In this document: positions 23,578-36,366 of the stretch, piece after piece | Numbering within the stretch: the first letter of the stretch is position 1 | Layout of the letters: each line of letters opens with the position of its first letter | Source of the DNA: Triatoma infestans | Taxonomy: Eukaryota > Arthropoda > Insecta > Hemiptera > Reduviidae | NCBI GenBank assembly: GCA_011037195.1 | Contig: JAAEAF010003061.1 | Location: forward strand, 1 to 64,000 | DNA length: 64,000 bases | Direction: 5' to 3' | Notes under the pieces: model-generated | Seen by the model: only the letters and a program-made list of their open reading frames with translations | Databases searched by the model: none | Told to the model about the DNA's origin: nothing | Translations under genes and position numbers: made by a program

Positions 23578-23702
23578 TAAAAATATATGTATGTAATGGC
23601 ATCCAGCAGAGAGGCTCTCTCTGGTTAACAGAGACTACTCTCTGACTTAGGCAGAGAGAGCCTCTCTTCTCTCTGCTGGATGCAATTACAATGTATATAA
23701 GA
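23578..23702. repeat. Long hairpin
   Basis: GCATCCAGCAGAGAGG with CTCTCTCTG from 23599 pairs with CAGAGAGAGCC...CTGCTGGATGC ending at 23683; the right arm has six extra bases. Weaker pairing continues outward (ATGTATGTAATG / ATTACAATGTAT). Loop about 28 nt. It could be a MITE or a precursor hairpin. Confidence 0.6.
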
Positions 23703-25348
23703 TAAACAACATTAAAATTGATGCAGAACAGAAGAAATTAAATCCTCAATTGATTATTACATTATAAAAGTTCTTCCCGACTCGGTTAGAGATGGAGAGT
23801 TTTTCATTTCACTTTCTAAATAATTTATGGTAAAGTCAAGTTTTCGAAACGATTGGTTTCCTTAATTTTAAATAAACCCCTCCTTCTAAATACCTAGCAC
23901 TACCAAAATATATTCCAAAATTTTGTTGGCATTAGAACAAACAGGAAGGCAGACCAACTTTTTTACATTTAGTAATTGTTTTCATTTTTTGATTATAGAA
24001 CCACATTCACCATAGGTTCTGTTCTATTTAAATAATTCTTAGGAAGTATAATGGCAAGTGCCAAGCTGTCTGTATTTTTGTTTGGTCTTTATAATCTGGT
24101 ACGATATTAGTTAGTTTTTCCCCATGAGCCTTACTATTATAATTATAAATTTGTTTACTCCACCTAACTTGTAGAAAGAAAAAAATTGGCATCAAATAGT
24201 CTTTCTTTCCCCCACTTAAATCACGTGACTTATTGTGAAATAAACAAATTAAAATACTTACTTGAATCTAGAAGACAGTTAAGATAATCATTTATTTGTT
24301 TGGCTGTTGTTTACCATGTATGTTTCTCCTTTATTTTCAACTCAAACGATACAGTAAGGACAATATGATAGGCGGAAGGAAGTCTTCTTTTAAGTCAAGA
24401 CTGCATTTTCAATTTTTGGTAAATTATTTGCATATTCATATATTTGTACACCAAACATTTTTCTTATTTAGTATATATTTTACCAACTGTCTTTCAAGCC
24501 AGCTATCTTTCAAGGATATTAATATCACCAAACTTCTTGTGCTAATTATCTCTAATCTGTATTTAGATAGTTTTCTTTTCATTGTAGGAATACTGATCAC
24601 GTCGACGCTTATCCCTTCAAAATTTCAATCCAGAAAGATGATTTTTTAAAATGACAACTATATCAAATTTTTGTTTATTTGAACAATTGTACAGATGAAA
24701 TACAGGCAATGAAATATCTTCTGCGTATTAAAGCGTTAATTAGGTTTAGTAATACCTACTTTTCAGGCTGGCTTTTCGTTCATTTATCTGAAGTTTGATT
24801 TATAATTTCTATTTGTTTTGTGTTAAGCAATTGTTTTTGTCTGAGAAATGTTGAATGATGTTGTAAAAAAAAACAGGAGATTTGTTCCGCAAAAATGAAA
24901 GCGTACTTTTTACTTTAATTACGCATAAATTTCAACCACCCCTGACATTATATGTCCTTTTTTAATAATATAGATCATCTAGAATTTCTGAAAATTAAAC
25001 ATCTTAAATATCCATGCTTCTAGCTTTTATACGCGTGTCTTTTAGGTTGCCTTCAATATTAGGAGTTTTCTGGTCGAACCTTCGTCGGTAGAAAGTCTGA
25101 CCATAAATATTTCTGGTCACGAATTACTTACTTCAATGCAATACCGTTTTTTCTCATTCAATATCCGCTGAAAATGACATGACGTTGACATGAATTCTCT
25201 CTTTCCACATTAATCTTGGCTTCTTCTTCATTCGCCTCGATTTCTCTTAACTTTTCGGCCTCTCCTCAAGACAAACCACCATGTTTTCCATCTTATAAGT
25301 ATCTTTACTATTATGCATACTCTTTCCATTAAGAGTATGTGAAAATTC
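23703..25348. other. AT-rich DNA without a supported gene
   Basis: The open frame at 24296-24649 is AT-driven and has no splice or start context. Nothing else recognised. Confidence 0.45.
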
Positions 25349-26170
25349 AGTTCTCCCCGGAAATACATATTTTGAGATCCCTATTATTATTATTATTATT
25401 ATTAATAGTGGATGCCCGAAGGGGCGGGACCTCAGGCAATATGGCTCTTATCCCTCCGCGAAAAACTACTCCTATGAAGGACTCCCCTAGCAATCTATCG
25501 GTTTGACTGGAATATCTTAATATGACCTTGAATTCCAGCTTTCCAAAGCATTCCCTTCAAAGTGTTGCCTTCCCGCATATACGAAACCTAGTACTTGCGA
25601 AACGGAGACACTGATCTAGGTACTTGTACACCATTTCCCTGGCCCAATCGTCACTATTCTGATACAATGAACTAAACGTCCTGCCTATATTGTGTAAATG
25701 ACTGGCTCTACCCAAAACTATCCAGTCAAAACACCTACTAAGAACCTCAATTGTACTCAGCGAGAGAAGATTATCGAGTGTCCCTTCCCTGTTTGAGATC
25801 CCTAATATAAACAATTTTTTTTTTCTCAAAATGGTTTGAATTGTGTGTGTGTGTGTGTGTGGTTTGTATTTGAAAAAAATAAAAATATGTCAAAAACGAA
25901 AATTCGCAGCAAAATCAAACTTGATATTCAGCTTACATATCGTCGTCATGTGATTGCGAAGAATTCTTGGACGTTCTAGAGAAATGGAGACGTTAGCCCA
26001 AACTCCAAAGTTCTATTTTAATAAATTATACCATTCATCCATTTATATCTCAATATTAAATAACTCTTAATGCGTTACTAAAAATTATTTGTTTGATACA
26101 GATCGGTTAACTACAACTTTCGTAAAATGGTACATTTTCATGTTTTTCTATAAACGCCAGTAAGAGTTTT
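25349..26170 (+). repeat. RF1 left module split by a LINE insertion, with degraded internal unit
   Basis: CCCCGGAAATACATATTTTG up to 25383 continues after the LINE at 25805 with a (TG)n tract and ATGTCAAAAACGAAAATTCG. Another partial copy follows at about 26215-26560 with (TG)n/(GA)n at 26300-26372. Confidence 0.65.
25384..25791 (-). mobile_element. LINE insertion with (TAA)n-type tail and 13-bp target duplication
   Basis: TTTGAGATCCCTA occurs at 25371-25383 and again at 25792-25804, exactly flanking the insert. On the minus strand the insert ends in repeated AAT/TAA triplets (plus strand 25384-25408). An open frame 25788-25557 reads EGTLDNLLSLSTIEVLSRCF and further. Its 3' sequence (GGGATAAGAGCC plus CTTCGGGCAT) also ends the element at 63525-64000. 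The host sequence is an RF1 left module. Triplet tails are typical of I-clade elements. Confidence 0.8.
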
Positions 26171-26799
26171 TTTTTTTTTAAATGACAAAATAATTGCAAG
26201 CATATCTAATATATTTTAATTTTCAAAATTTTTCACGAAAAGTTTATTTTAAAGAAATTTTGGAGAAAGTTCGCCGTTAGGCTTTTAGCGAAACGTCCGT
26301 GTGTATGTATGTGTGTGTGTATGTATGTGGGTGTATGTGTGTGTGTGTGTGAGAGAGAGAGGGAGAGAGAGATCATGAGAAGAGAGATCATATGAACAAA
26401 ATATCTCAAAAACGAAAAATTGCAGGACCTTTATATTTGATATTTCGTTTACGTACACAACCGGATGTGATACAAATATTTCGATCAAAATCCATCAATC
26501 GGAAAAAATAATTTTTTGGAATTTTTTCGAAAACTGTGTCAACTTTTTTTCTATAAATATGATATGCTCATTGCACAGAAATAACTTTATCTTTTTTATA
26601 AAATATTTTTCCAACAAAAATGATTGGTTGCGAGGGATCCTGTGAGTTAGACTGCTGTTACAAAATTTTGCTAATCGGTTGAGGTAGTAGGCGCTGTCAA
26701 ATAAACATGTTAATCATCACCATTATTATTTATATTAATGCAAGCCCAATTGAACGATCAGTAAACAATGGAAGTCTCAAGAAAATTCGTCACTTAGTG

Positions 26800-27651
26800 T
26801 GTTAATAATGGCAGTTGTTTTCCCATTTCTATTTGCTGCGATTTCAGGATTCTCGCTAAACTGGCATTAAGTTTAGAGAGGAAAATAGCAAAGTTATGGC
26901 GGGGGTGGGCGTTAAGTATTGTGGCTATATATATGATCGTATCGCGCCTAGCTGCTCTGGTCATTGCGGAGGTCACGCCTATTCGGCTACTGGAGGAAAA
27001 GAAATACATCTATGAAAGAAGCAAGGAACTTGGGCTGATAGAAGCAAGAAAGGAGAGTGAGTGCCAAAGTATGTGAAAAAAGGAAACGTGAGGCTGATCC
27101 CGGAAGTTAAACCATGGGTGTTCCGCAGTGTGAGTGTTTTACGTGAGATATAGGCATTGAGTGGGCATGGCTGCTTCTTGGAGTGTTTACATAGTTTGGG
27201 TGATGCAGCGGAGCCGGTTTGTTTATATTGTACCGATACGATCGACATTGCGGCGCATATAATCTACAGTACAGGATGGGGTTTCACCTCAACCTGATAA
27301 ACGATTCTCTTGCTATGTTAGTGGAGAATGGCCTATGAGGTTTTAAGGGGTTGGTGGTCGATTGTCGTGAGGCCTTGGGGAGGCGGGGTTAGGGCAAGTT
27401 GGGAATTATTATTTTGGGAAGAGGTGGGTTGTTATGGGGTTTGCTAGGGTTTTATTGTTATTATTGTCATTTGGATGTTTAGTTATATCGTTGCACCTGT
27501 GGAATGCGTGTTTCCGCGCTGATTACTTGGGTTGGGAAGGGATGTGTAGGTCTTTTTTCTCTTTCTTCATCTCATTTTGAGGTCGATGGCTTCCATAGGC
27601 AAGCTCAGAGATCGCCCGAATAGTGTGTTAATAAAAAAAAAAAAAAAAAAA
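26800..27651 (+). mobile_element. R1-like LINE 3' end with poly(A)
   Basis: Plus-strand translation gives ALVIAEVTPIRLLEEKKYIY then ERSKELGLIEARKES, the conserved segment after the RT (AxxVIAGxxPIxLL-ER) of R1-group elements. The terminal region follows (ALSGHGCFLECLHSLGDAAE, PVCLYCTDTIDIAAHIIY), with a 3' UTR ending in an A-run at 27631-27651. Several stops and frameshifts. Confidence 0.75.
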
Positions 27652-28684
27652 AGTTTAGAAAGTTATAGGCGGTATTACTGGAGGAAATTTTCTAGGAAAT
27701 ATGTTGGAGGCGGCGGAAAATTGAAACAGGATAGTGCATTTTATCGAGAAGATTTTACGGAAAAACATAGGGGGAACATAAACAGCGGGATTAGGGAAGA
27801 TAGAAGAAATTGGGGACTGGGTGTTCATGACGGATTTCGGACCAGGCTTTACGATGACAGGGAGATGTTTTTGTCCCTCACGATCGGAGATCATATTAGT
27901 TCAAAAAAAAAAAGAAACACGTTAAACTGACAGTATCTTTCTTCTCTTTCTTTCTGAATTTTTCATTTCATTACCTCCTTAAGAAGATTCCTTACAATAG
28001 AAAGGATTTCTAGATAGCTTAATTTAGCTTCTATTACCTTCAAAACTTTTCGGTAACGGGAAGATTGATTACAAAAGCCAACTAGAAAAAATTAGTTGGG
28101 CAAAAACATGATTTTTCACTTGTTGCAATTAAACAAGCATCAGTCGCTAGCGCAGCTCATTTATACTGGGCCGCGCGACATAGAATGGCTGAATGGCCGA
28201 AGTGAAGAAAAGAAAAAACGTTCCAATTATTAAAATAATTTATGATTTTTTTCTTCAAACTTGGAGAATTTTCACTAAACATTAGTTTGTCTTTATTATT
28301 TATAAATAATATAGTTGATGTCAATCGCTATATTGTAGACAAATCAGGTCGCTTCCTTTGACCTAAAAACCAATATGAATAATACATCATTCTTCATCAC
28401 CTACTTTTTACCTTACTACCTATGAGAAATTTGTAATTCTACTACCCAAATAATATTAATATTCATTGGAAGCAGTGATAGGATTTCAAATATGAAGAAA
28501 ATTGGTTAACCAGCAGTGCGATTTTATAGAATATATTTTTGACTTTTTTGGGGAATTTTCTCAAAAACGTTTACAGTGATTTTTTTTTAACTTGAAATGC
28601 TTGCTGCAAAAATAGAAATATATCACTTTTATTTGAAACATTTTACCCCCAAAAAATTGTTATTAACAGGTTCTGAAAATCTTC

Positions 28685-29660
28685 TTCTTTTTTTTTCTGG
28701 ATTGCTACACTAGCGTTTTCTACGCTATAACACTGATAGCCTTGCACTTTACATAAGCATGCACGCACTCGCGAACACGCATTCTCCGAGGAGAGAAGCT
28801 ACCTTGCGGTAGCACTCCCTATAAGCTGAGCTAAATGCTCTCACCGCTTGGAAAAAAAGGAAGGAATCGCAAGGCCACTGGAGTTTTAAACGTCTGGGAA
28901 GGTTATCGGGAATAGTGCGGAAGGACAGATGGCGGACTAAAGGATTAGAATGGGATTGCAGGGATTGATGGAATTTCTTGTATCGGGTTCAAGCGACTAG
29001 ATTGAAGAAAGGAATTTCAAGGTCTCTATGGAAGGTGAGATTGTAACAATAGAAAGGAGCATTAACGATGACGCGTAGGATTTTGGATTGAACGGATTTT
29101 AGTCTTTGGATATTAGAACGTTTTGTTGAACCCCATAGCTGAATGCCGTAGGTCCAGATGGGTTTTAATATTGAGGTATATATATCAGTCTTTTATTGAA
29201 TAGGGACAGTTTAGATCTGTTGTCCAGTAGTCGTTTCAATAATCGAGAACGTCTGTTGAGATCAATTCTTTTCAGTCGTGTGTGGGGGTTCCAGTTTAAT
29301 CTTTTGTCTATGAACAACCCAAGGTAACGGACGATATTAGTGGGTGGGATAGGAATTAAATTGTAATAGATTGGTGGAAGAGTGATGCGGCGTAGGGTGA
29401 ATGTAATTATTTTGGGATTTATTTTCATTTAGTTTGATATTCCATTTGTTGAACCATTTCTCTAAGGGAAAGAGATGGGTTTGGAGGTTTCTATGTGCTA
29501 TTACTGGGTCTTAGTGAGAGGATAGAATTGCGATATCGTCTACATAGATGAGGAGAACAGTTTCTGGATGGGTTGGGATATCTGCTGTGTACGTATATTG
29601 TGTACAGGATGGGACCAAGGATACTGCCTTGCGGAACGCCCGCTTCGGCTCTGAAAATCT
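28685..29660 (-). mobile_element. Jockey-like LINE 3' half with poly(A) end
   Basis: The minus frame 29428-29165 encodes KINPKIITFTLRRITLPPIY, NIVRYLGLFIDKRLNWNPHT and KRIDLNRRSRLLKRLLDNRS. After a frame change comes ILKPIWTYGIQLWGSTKRSN. YLGLxxDKRLxW and KPIWxYGIQLWG are Jockey-clade RT hallmarks. The T-run at about 28683-28697 is the element's poly(A) tail. 5'-truncated. Confidence 0.8.
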
Positions 29661-29780
29661 GAGAAGTTAAAATTCAAATGTGTTTGCCCAAAATATTTAC
29701 AAGTCTCCCTACAATGTAATCATTCTCTATCTACCTCTTTTGGTAGTTTGACACCGTTGCCCCCCATAATCTTATTTTTT

Positions 29781-30780
29781 TGCTTTCTCTTTCTCATAAT
29801 AGTAAGAGGAATTATTGCTATCGTGCCAGATTTTAGAAATAGTTTTCACCTGAAATTCACGTTTTGACGTCCCCTCAATCCAAAAAAGTGGTTTTTAGAA
29901 AATGTTATGTATGTACCTATGTGTGTTTGAAAAGAATATCTCAAAAACGAAAAGTTGCAGAAAGTTCAACTTGCTATTTGGTTTAGATACTACCACCGCA
30001 TCAAACATGAAGATTTCGGGCAAAATCCATCTACCGGAAGTACCATTTTACTGAATAGTTTTTTGTGATCTTTCTCAAAAAAGGCTCCAACGATTTTCTT
30101 TAAACTTATTATATCAAGCATACGTACAAAGAGCAATAAGTTTTAATTGAAATATTTCCCCGGGAAAATTCATTTAAGGGCATTTTTGAGGGAGGGGTTT
30201 ACTCTAAAGTGCTATTTGAGTTATTACACAGTTTTATCATCTAATTATAATATTAATTAGAATCAAATATGTTGTCGAAATCCTGAGTTTGAAGAAAATC
30301 GGATGACCGGAAGTGCGCTTTACTGAAAGTAGTTTTCTTCAGTTTTTTGTTATTTTTTTTTTAAATTTTTTAAATTTATGGAGCGTCAACATGTACGTAT
30401 AGTCATTGGCGCCCAGAGCCTGCTCAGTGCACTGCCGGACAGTGTTCTCTCGTTACAGACAGCACTGTCCATCACCGGACAGTGAGCTGTAGAGGCTTCT
30501 ATGAAGAAAAAATCTAAGGGCAGCACAGCAAGACTCGAACCCGGAGACTTTTGGCGGAAGGTGTGGTTATGTTTTCCTCTAATTGCTATTTCAGTATATT
30601 ACACAATTCTGTCAACTAAATAATATTAATTAGAATTATATAAGTTGCCAAATTTTCCAGTTGCCAAAATTACCAGACTGGAAGTGCTGCTTTACTGAAA
30701 AGGTTTTTCAGTTTTTTATGATTTTCTTCATAAAAATGCCGACAGTTTTAAACACCAATAAGAATTGAGTGTGTAGACAA
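29781..30780 (+). repeat. RF1 repeat copy with an embedded SINE
   Basis: Left module from 29781, internal units starting ACCGGAAGTACC at 30033 and ACCGGAAGTGCG at 30306 (273 bp apart), then a third unit whose first part is interrupted by a SINE at about 30350-30550. Confidence 0.8.
30350..30560 (-). mobile_element. tRNA-derived SINE, head truncated
   Basis: It shares the body (CACTGTCCGGTGATGGACAG, CTTAGATTTTTTCTTC) and the 3' part GGGCGCCAATGAC with an A-rich end at about 30350-30365 (minus). Only the end of box B (ACTCGAACCC on plus, 30534) survives of the head. It is inserted in RF1. Confidence 0.75.
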
Positions 30781-30985
30781 TTTGCCATTTCGCAGTAATA
30801 GAATGTCATGTGAGTGAGATATTCTGTTAGGACAAATGAGGAAGATTTTAAATTTAAATAAAATTGTTCATTTTATGTATAACTATATTATGAATTAAGA
30901 AAGTAGAGTAGAGTAAGAGAAAGTAGAATGAAATTTGTATATGAATTACTTTGCTCAAACACACACATTTGCTAAACACATTTTT

Positions 30986-31115
30986 ACTTTCTCTTAATCT
31001 TAGTAAGAGGAAGTATTGTAATCGTGTCAAATTTTCGATATCGAGTTTTCACCGGAAATATCAGTTTTGAGGTCCCCTGAGTCAAAAAAAGTGGTTTTTA
31101 GCAAATGGTCTCTGT

Positions 31116-31153
<38 letters not shown>

Positions 31154-31943
31154 GAACAATTACAGCTCAAAAACGAAAAACCGTAGAAAGTTGAAACTTG
31201 ATATTCCGTTTAGTTATTTCGTCTGTCAAAATTATTCAACCGGATGAACCAATTTACTTGTTAGTTTTTTTTTCCTTTTTTGCGTTTTTCTCAAAAATGG
31301 CTCCGACGATTTTCTTCAAACTTGGTATATCAACTACACATACAAACAGCTACAACTTTTATTTGAAATGTTCTGTGAGAAAATTTATTTAAGGGCAGTT
31401 GTGGGGAAGGGTGGGGTTAGGTTTTCATCTAAAGTGCTATTTCAGTTTATTAAACAATTCTATCGTCTAAATAATGTTAATTAGAATTGAATATGTTGTT
31501 GAAATTCCGAGTTTCAAAAAAATCTGTTAACCGGAATTACGTTTACATTACCACTTTACTAAATGATTTTTTTTTACTTTTTTGCGATTTTCTTGAAACT
31601 TCCTATTTAAACTAAACATATAAAGATCTACAACTTTTATTTAAAATATTTCTCTGGGAAAATTCATTAAGGGCACTTTTGGAGGAGGGGTGGTGTTATG
31701 TTTTTCTCTAAAGTGCTATTATAGTTGATTATACAATTCTATCATCCAAACAAAATTAATCAGAAATAAATAGATGGCCAAAATTCCGAGTTTCAAGAAA
31801 ATTAGTAAACTAGACTGTTTTTTCAGTTTTCGACGAATTTCATTAAATTTGGTACACAAACTGTAAAATTTGTCAATTATAATCTTGAGAACTGGAGTAA
31901 GAGAAAGTTGTGTGAGTGATTCACAACAGATTTTTATTCGTAC
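30986..31943 (+). repeat. RF1 repeat, full copy
   Basis: Left end ACTTTCTCTTAATCT (30986-31000) matches 13 of 15 positions with the complement of the exact right end GGAGTAAGAGAAAGT (31894-31908). Unit starts lie near 31239, 31530 and 31808, about 280-290 bp apart. A (TG)n tract sits at the usual place in the left module (about 31110-31150). Confidence 0.85.
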
Positions 31944-31994
31944 TCAGAGGGCTTCAAAACATGTTTGTCCGGTAAAATCTCAATTTGACATGAT

Positions 31995-32690
31995 CGCAAT
32001 ACTTCCTCTACTTTGTTTTTTTTTTTTTGAGGAGGAGGAAAAAATGCCTGCGCACCTTCCGACTGCGTCGGGTGTGTAGGGCCTGCCCCCACTAAAAAAA
32101 AACCCTCATCCAAACGGGCGTAGTATACGACCCGGGACCGCCTCACGGCATTACTTCGGGTGGACGCCCCATAACTTCTTCTCATCTATGTGCCTACACC
32201 ATTCCTTTCCAAATCTCTTCTTTTCTTTGTTAAAATTGTGTGTACCATATTCGAGATATGGTTCCAATTATTAACCACCATTAGCATCTTCTCTGACAAA
32301 TTATCTGGGGAGAGCTGTCCAACCGTCTCGTGGAGGTTTGCACATTCAAAAAAATATGGAAAGCATCATCGGTTGTTGAATCACCGTATCTGCAAGCTCC
32401 GGAGTCCCTTTTGGCAATACGTTGGAGATAGGCAGCAAAATACCCATGTCCTGAGAGGAACTGGGACAAATAAAAATCTACCTCGCCATGCTTCCTTGAG
32501 GCCCAGATGACGGGATCAGCAATGATTCTGGCGGTGCATCTGCCCCGGTTTTCATTTCTCCATCGCGTCCTCCATGCTTCATTGAGCCAAACAGCAGCCT
32601 GCTTCTTGGTCTCGGAGCCTTCCAGGTTTCGCTGGTCTGCCTTGCTACTTAGAAGTAAGAGAGAGTTATATGTGGGTGAATGTGAAAATA
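31995..32690 (-). mobile_element. R1-like LINE 3' end
   Basis: The minus frame 32760-32281 encodes QAAVWLNEAWRTRWRNENRG, ADPVIWASRKHGEVDFYLSQ and FLSGHGYFAAYLQRIAKRDS, then GACRYGDSTTDDAFHIF. These are clear R1-clade C-terminal motifs. The 3' UTR-like part (SRVVYYARLDEGFFLVGAGP) runs to a T-rich end near 32018. RF1 sequence lies on both sides. Confidence 0.8.
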
Positions 32691-33419
32691 TATATATGTA
32701 TATATATGTTGTGGCGAGTAGTTGGATGATACCTTCATTTGACCCGAAGCTTTCGATCAAAATATATCAATCGGAATGCGACTGTTATTTAAGTTATTTT
32801 CAGTTGTTCAAGATTTTGTTGAAAATAATCCAAACGATTTTCCTTAAACTTTGCATACTAGCTTCAACTTCAAAAGGCCTACTTCATCTTCTTTTCTTTT
32901 TTAATTTTCCTGCAAAATTAATCTTTGGATTGTTGGGATGCTGCAAAGTTAAGCGATTCTTCCAAATTGCTACTTCAATACTGCATGGTTCAGTCATCAA
33001 TATATTTAATGTACATTGATGTAGTTGCTAGAATTCAAAATCTGAAGAAAAATGTCTCTATTAAAATTGTAATAATTTCAACACGAGAGAGCTGTGTGAA
33101 TGTTGTTAACGAAATTAAGCTTTTTGGTTTCTCGATAAAACGGAAGTCTATAATGATCATGCCAAATTAACGAAATTAAGTCAATGTCCCTAATACCAAA
33201 CAAAAATTTGGTATGAAACACTCATCACGACTTTCTCTAACTACAATTAATATAATTAATATATTTCATTGGTAGCAGAAACAAACATTGCATTGAAGTG
33301 GCACTTTAGAGAAAAGCTTACGATTATGTAGTGCTCTGCAGAACCTCAAAAAATCAATTTTGTTGGGGAAATGTTTGAAATAAAGTGATAGGTATCTCTA
33401 GGTATTTATAAAGGGATAG

Positions 33420-34500
33420 GAAATCTCTAGAGAGGGCGTGGGGGGATATGGGCTATGCTCGAGGGAGCGGAGATTCCCTTTTGCCGGCACCCTCTCCTGG
33501 AACCTCTCTAGGAAGAGTATGAAAAAAGAAATGTAGCTTCGTTAGAAACTTCTCTTCGCAGCGAAGTACGAAAAGGGAGTGACGCAGGGTTCCGCCCTGT
33601 CTAGTATTAGCAAACAAGCCACTAAGTGGTATACAGGAACGGGTCCAAGACCCTCGAGAGAACTGGGGCAAAGGTGTTTGGGCCTAGAATCTAGAACACT
33701 TGGAACTCACGGGTAAGTTTCCCAGCATCTTCGGGCGGAAATTCACGCCATTGGAGCAGTGCGTTCAGTTTAACCTCAATAAGGGGATAACGGAATCAGG
33801 AGATAGTTATCCTATCCGACAGTCAGGCTGCCATTAAAGCACTTTGCTCTCGTGTTATCAGTTCTAAAATGATTTGGAAATACCTAGGTAGGCTTATCAA
33901 CCTAGGCAGAAGTAGTAAAGTTACACTATTCAATGTGTCGAGACATGTCGGCGTGGAAGGCTACGAAGTGGCCGACACAGTGGCAAAAGAAGACCATCTC
34001 TTGGGCTCTTTTGCGGAGTCAACGACCACTTACTCTTGAAAGAAATTTATCTAGAAAGAGGAGGTGGCGAAAAGAGCACGTCTCTGGAACACCCTCCCGG
34101 GACTGTGACAGGCCAAGCTCTGTCTAGGAGGTTATAACCAAGAAAGTGGAAGGCCTGCATCAGTCTGAGCAAAAACAAGATCCGTATTCTTATGGGATTC
34201 TCATGGGGCACTGCAGACTGAGGGGATACCTGAGGAAGCTGAACCTAGAAGATGATGGCACATGAAGATTCTTTGGGGAGATGGAGGAAACTCCAATACA
34301 TCTCCTCACCGACTGAGACGCCTTCATCCAAAGAAGATTTAACAACCTGGTGAAGGAGGGGTTAATACCCACCCTAGAACCCTCTAAGATTTTGGGATTC
34401 CTTAAGGAGCTCAACTTGGAGAGGGTGCTGTAGAAAAGCAAGCTGACCTACAGTACCAGAGGGGATACACTAGATTACTTGATGGTCGCAGTACATAAAC
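33420..34500 (+). mobile_element. LINE 3' part with RNase H domain
   Basis: Plus-strand translation shows NGSKTLERTGAKVFGPRI (RNase H start, first Asp changed to Asn), IVILSDSQAAIKALCS, SRHVGVEGYEVADTVAKEDH, then GHCRLRGYLRKLNLED and CRFFGEMEETPIHLLTD, a decayed knuckle. It is the same family as 19780-20880, with many stops. GC-richer than flanks. Confidence 0.75.
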
Positions 34501-34599
34501 CCTCACTAAAATAACGCAAGACTTATGCAAGAAAAATGCAAAACAGTGAAGAAAAAAAAATCATACAATTAAAGTCTTACTTCCAGTTGACACTGACCA

Positions 34600-36010
34600 A
34601 AAGCTTCGTATAAGGTACGGTTATCCTACTTAAACGAATACCAACTTTATAAGCTTCCTATGAGTTGACTTTTTTAAGATATTCTGTTCACACCCACATA
34701 TATACAGACCATTCTCTAACATTTTTTTTCTGTTCTCAAGGGACTTCCAAAACATTTCTTAGATGAATTTTTCATTTTTGAAATTTGTCAAGATCGCAGT
34801 CTACCTCTTATGTACGTACGTAAGAGAAAGTAAAAAACGAGAAATCGCTGGAAGCTTAAACTTGTCATTCCGTTCAAGACTCCCCATGAGATCCTCTGCA
34901 TGAAGTTAAGGTCAAAATCTGCAAATTGGAGATGCGAATTAACCATTTTTTTTTTTTTTTGTTACTTTCTCCTACTCATATAGTAAGAGGAATTACTGTG
35001 ATCTTGTCAAATTTACTAAATCTAATCTTCACCGGAAATACATGTTTTGAGGTCTCTGAGTATGAAAAAAATATTTTTAGCGGATAGTCTGTGTAGTATG
35101 TGTGTTTGTGTGTGAACAGAATATATCAAAAATGAAAAATCGCCAAAACCTCCGACTTGGTATACTGCTTAGGTATTAAGACCTCATGAGATATGATGGT
35201 TTCGGGCAAAATCTGGAAGTACGACTTTTACTGAATGGCTGAATGGCGATTTCCCCAAGTTTTATGTGATTTTTTCTAAAACGACTCCAACGGTTGTCTT
35301 TAAACTTCCTATCTGTCTAGGCACATAAAGAACTTATTAACTTTTATTTGAAACAGCAACGTTAAGCTTTCCTCTAAAGAACCACTTGTTGGTAATTTAT
35401 TTGTTTTTGCCACCAATGAAATATATTAGAAGCATTGCTAGAAACTCCAAGTGTGAATAAAATCTGTTTATCGAAAGTACAGCTATACAGAATAGGTTTT
35501 TGAGTATGTGAACCAATCACGGAATCCACAGCAACGAATTCCTTTAAACTTGAAATGCTAAGTGTTCTTTTCCCCCACATACACACAACCAACAAGTGTG
35601 AGTGTAACAAAAACATTTAAGTTGAAGTGAACTCTCTATACAAACTTGGTGAATTTGCACTGACGATGGATGAAAAATCAGAAACCATTCAGGAACACTC
35701 TAAATATGCATACTGCACGACGGTTAAAATACCAGATTATAGAAAATATTTTTGAGTTTATTTGGAATTTTCTTGAAAACGACTAAAAGGATTTCCTTCA
35801 AACTTGGTATGCTAACATTACAGAGAAAAATGTATTACATTTATTTTAAACATTTTTAAAAAAGAAAAATATATTATTTTGTATAGTTGTGCGGTATTTT
35901 TGGCGTTAATTTTAAATGTTATATGTAGTTTGTTCAGTTTTAATATTATATAATATATGGTATATTGTTATATAGTATAATATTATGAAAAGGAGTAAGA
36001 GAAAGTCGAG
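34600..36010. repeat. Cluster of diverged RF1 fragments
   Basis: Minus-oriented left-module sequence at about 34600-34830 is followed by a plus copy starting TACTTTCTCCTACTCATATA near 34966, with diverged units to 35460 and again 35640-36010 (AACTTGGTATGCTAA, AGTAAGAGAAAGT). Short open frames inside are repeat-derived. Confidence 0.6.
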
Positions 36011-36366
36011 TGTATGTTTCTGCGCGTATTTAAAAAAACCCTGCAACTCATTTGCAACGATTTCTCCTATAGGCTGGATTTCCTGCGTGCAGTTGGTGTT
36101 TGTTGACCGCCAGGCTCTTCAACTTGCGTGGCTTATTATACCTGCATCATTTGAATTATTACATTTTTATAATTATCTTTTATTATTCCTTAATTGTGTC
36201 ATATTTTTATTGTTTTTACTGAAACGCTATAATTGGCTGAAATCTCTATTTAAGCCCACATTACACAAGGGTTTTTTTTTTTTTTTCTATTTTATTAACG
36301 ATTGCGACAATGACATTATACAGACTGTAAAATAAGAAACTTTCTAATAAATATTTCTTTAAATAG

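Noticed and set aside
24296..24649. 117-codon plus frame
   Set aside because: AT-driven hydrophobic composition, no known motif and no splice or start context.
27577..27930. 117-codon plus frame
   Set aside because: It runs through the poly(A) tail of the R1-like LINE at 27631-27651, so it cannot be one coding unit.
32190..33019. Plus-strand open frames of 106 and 170 codons
   Set aside because: They are shadows of the minus-strand R1-like ORF2 tail and the adjoining RF1 sequence.
35985..36335. 116-codon plus frame
   Set aside because: It begins in RF1-derived sequence and runs through T-rich DNA; the downstream piece after the AG at 36366 is the part with coding character.
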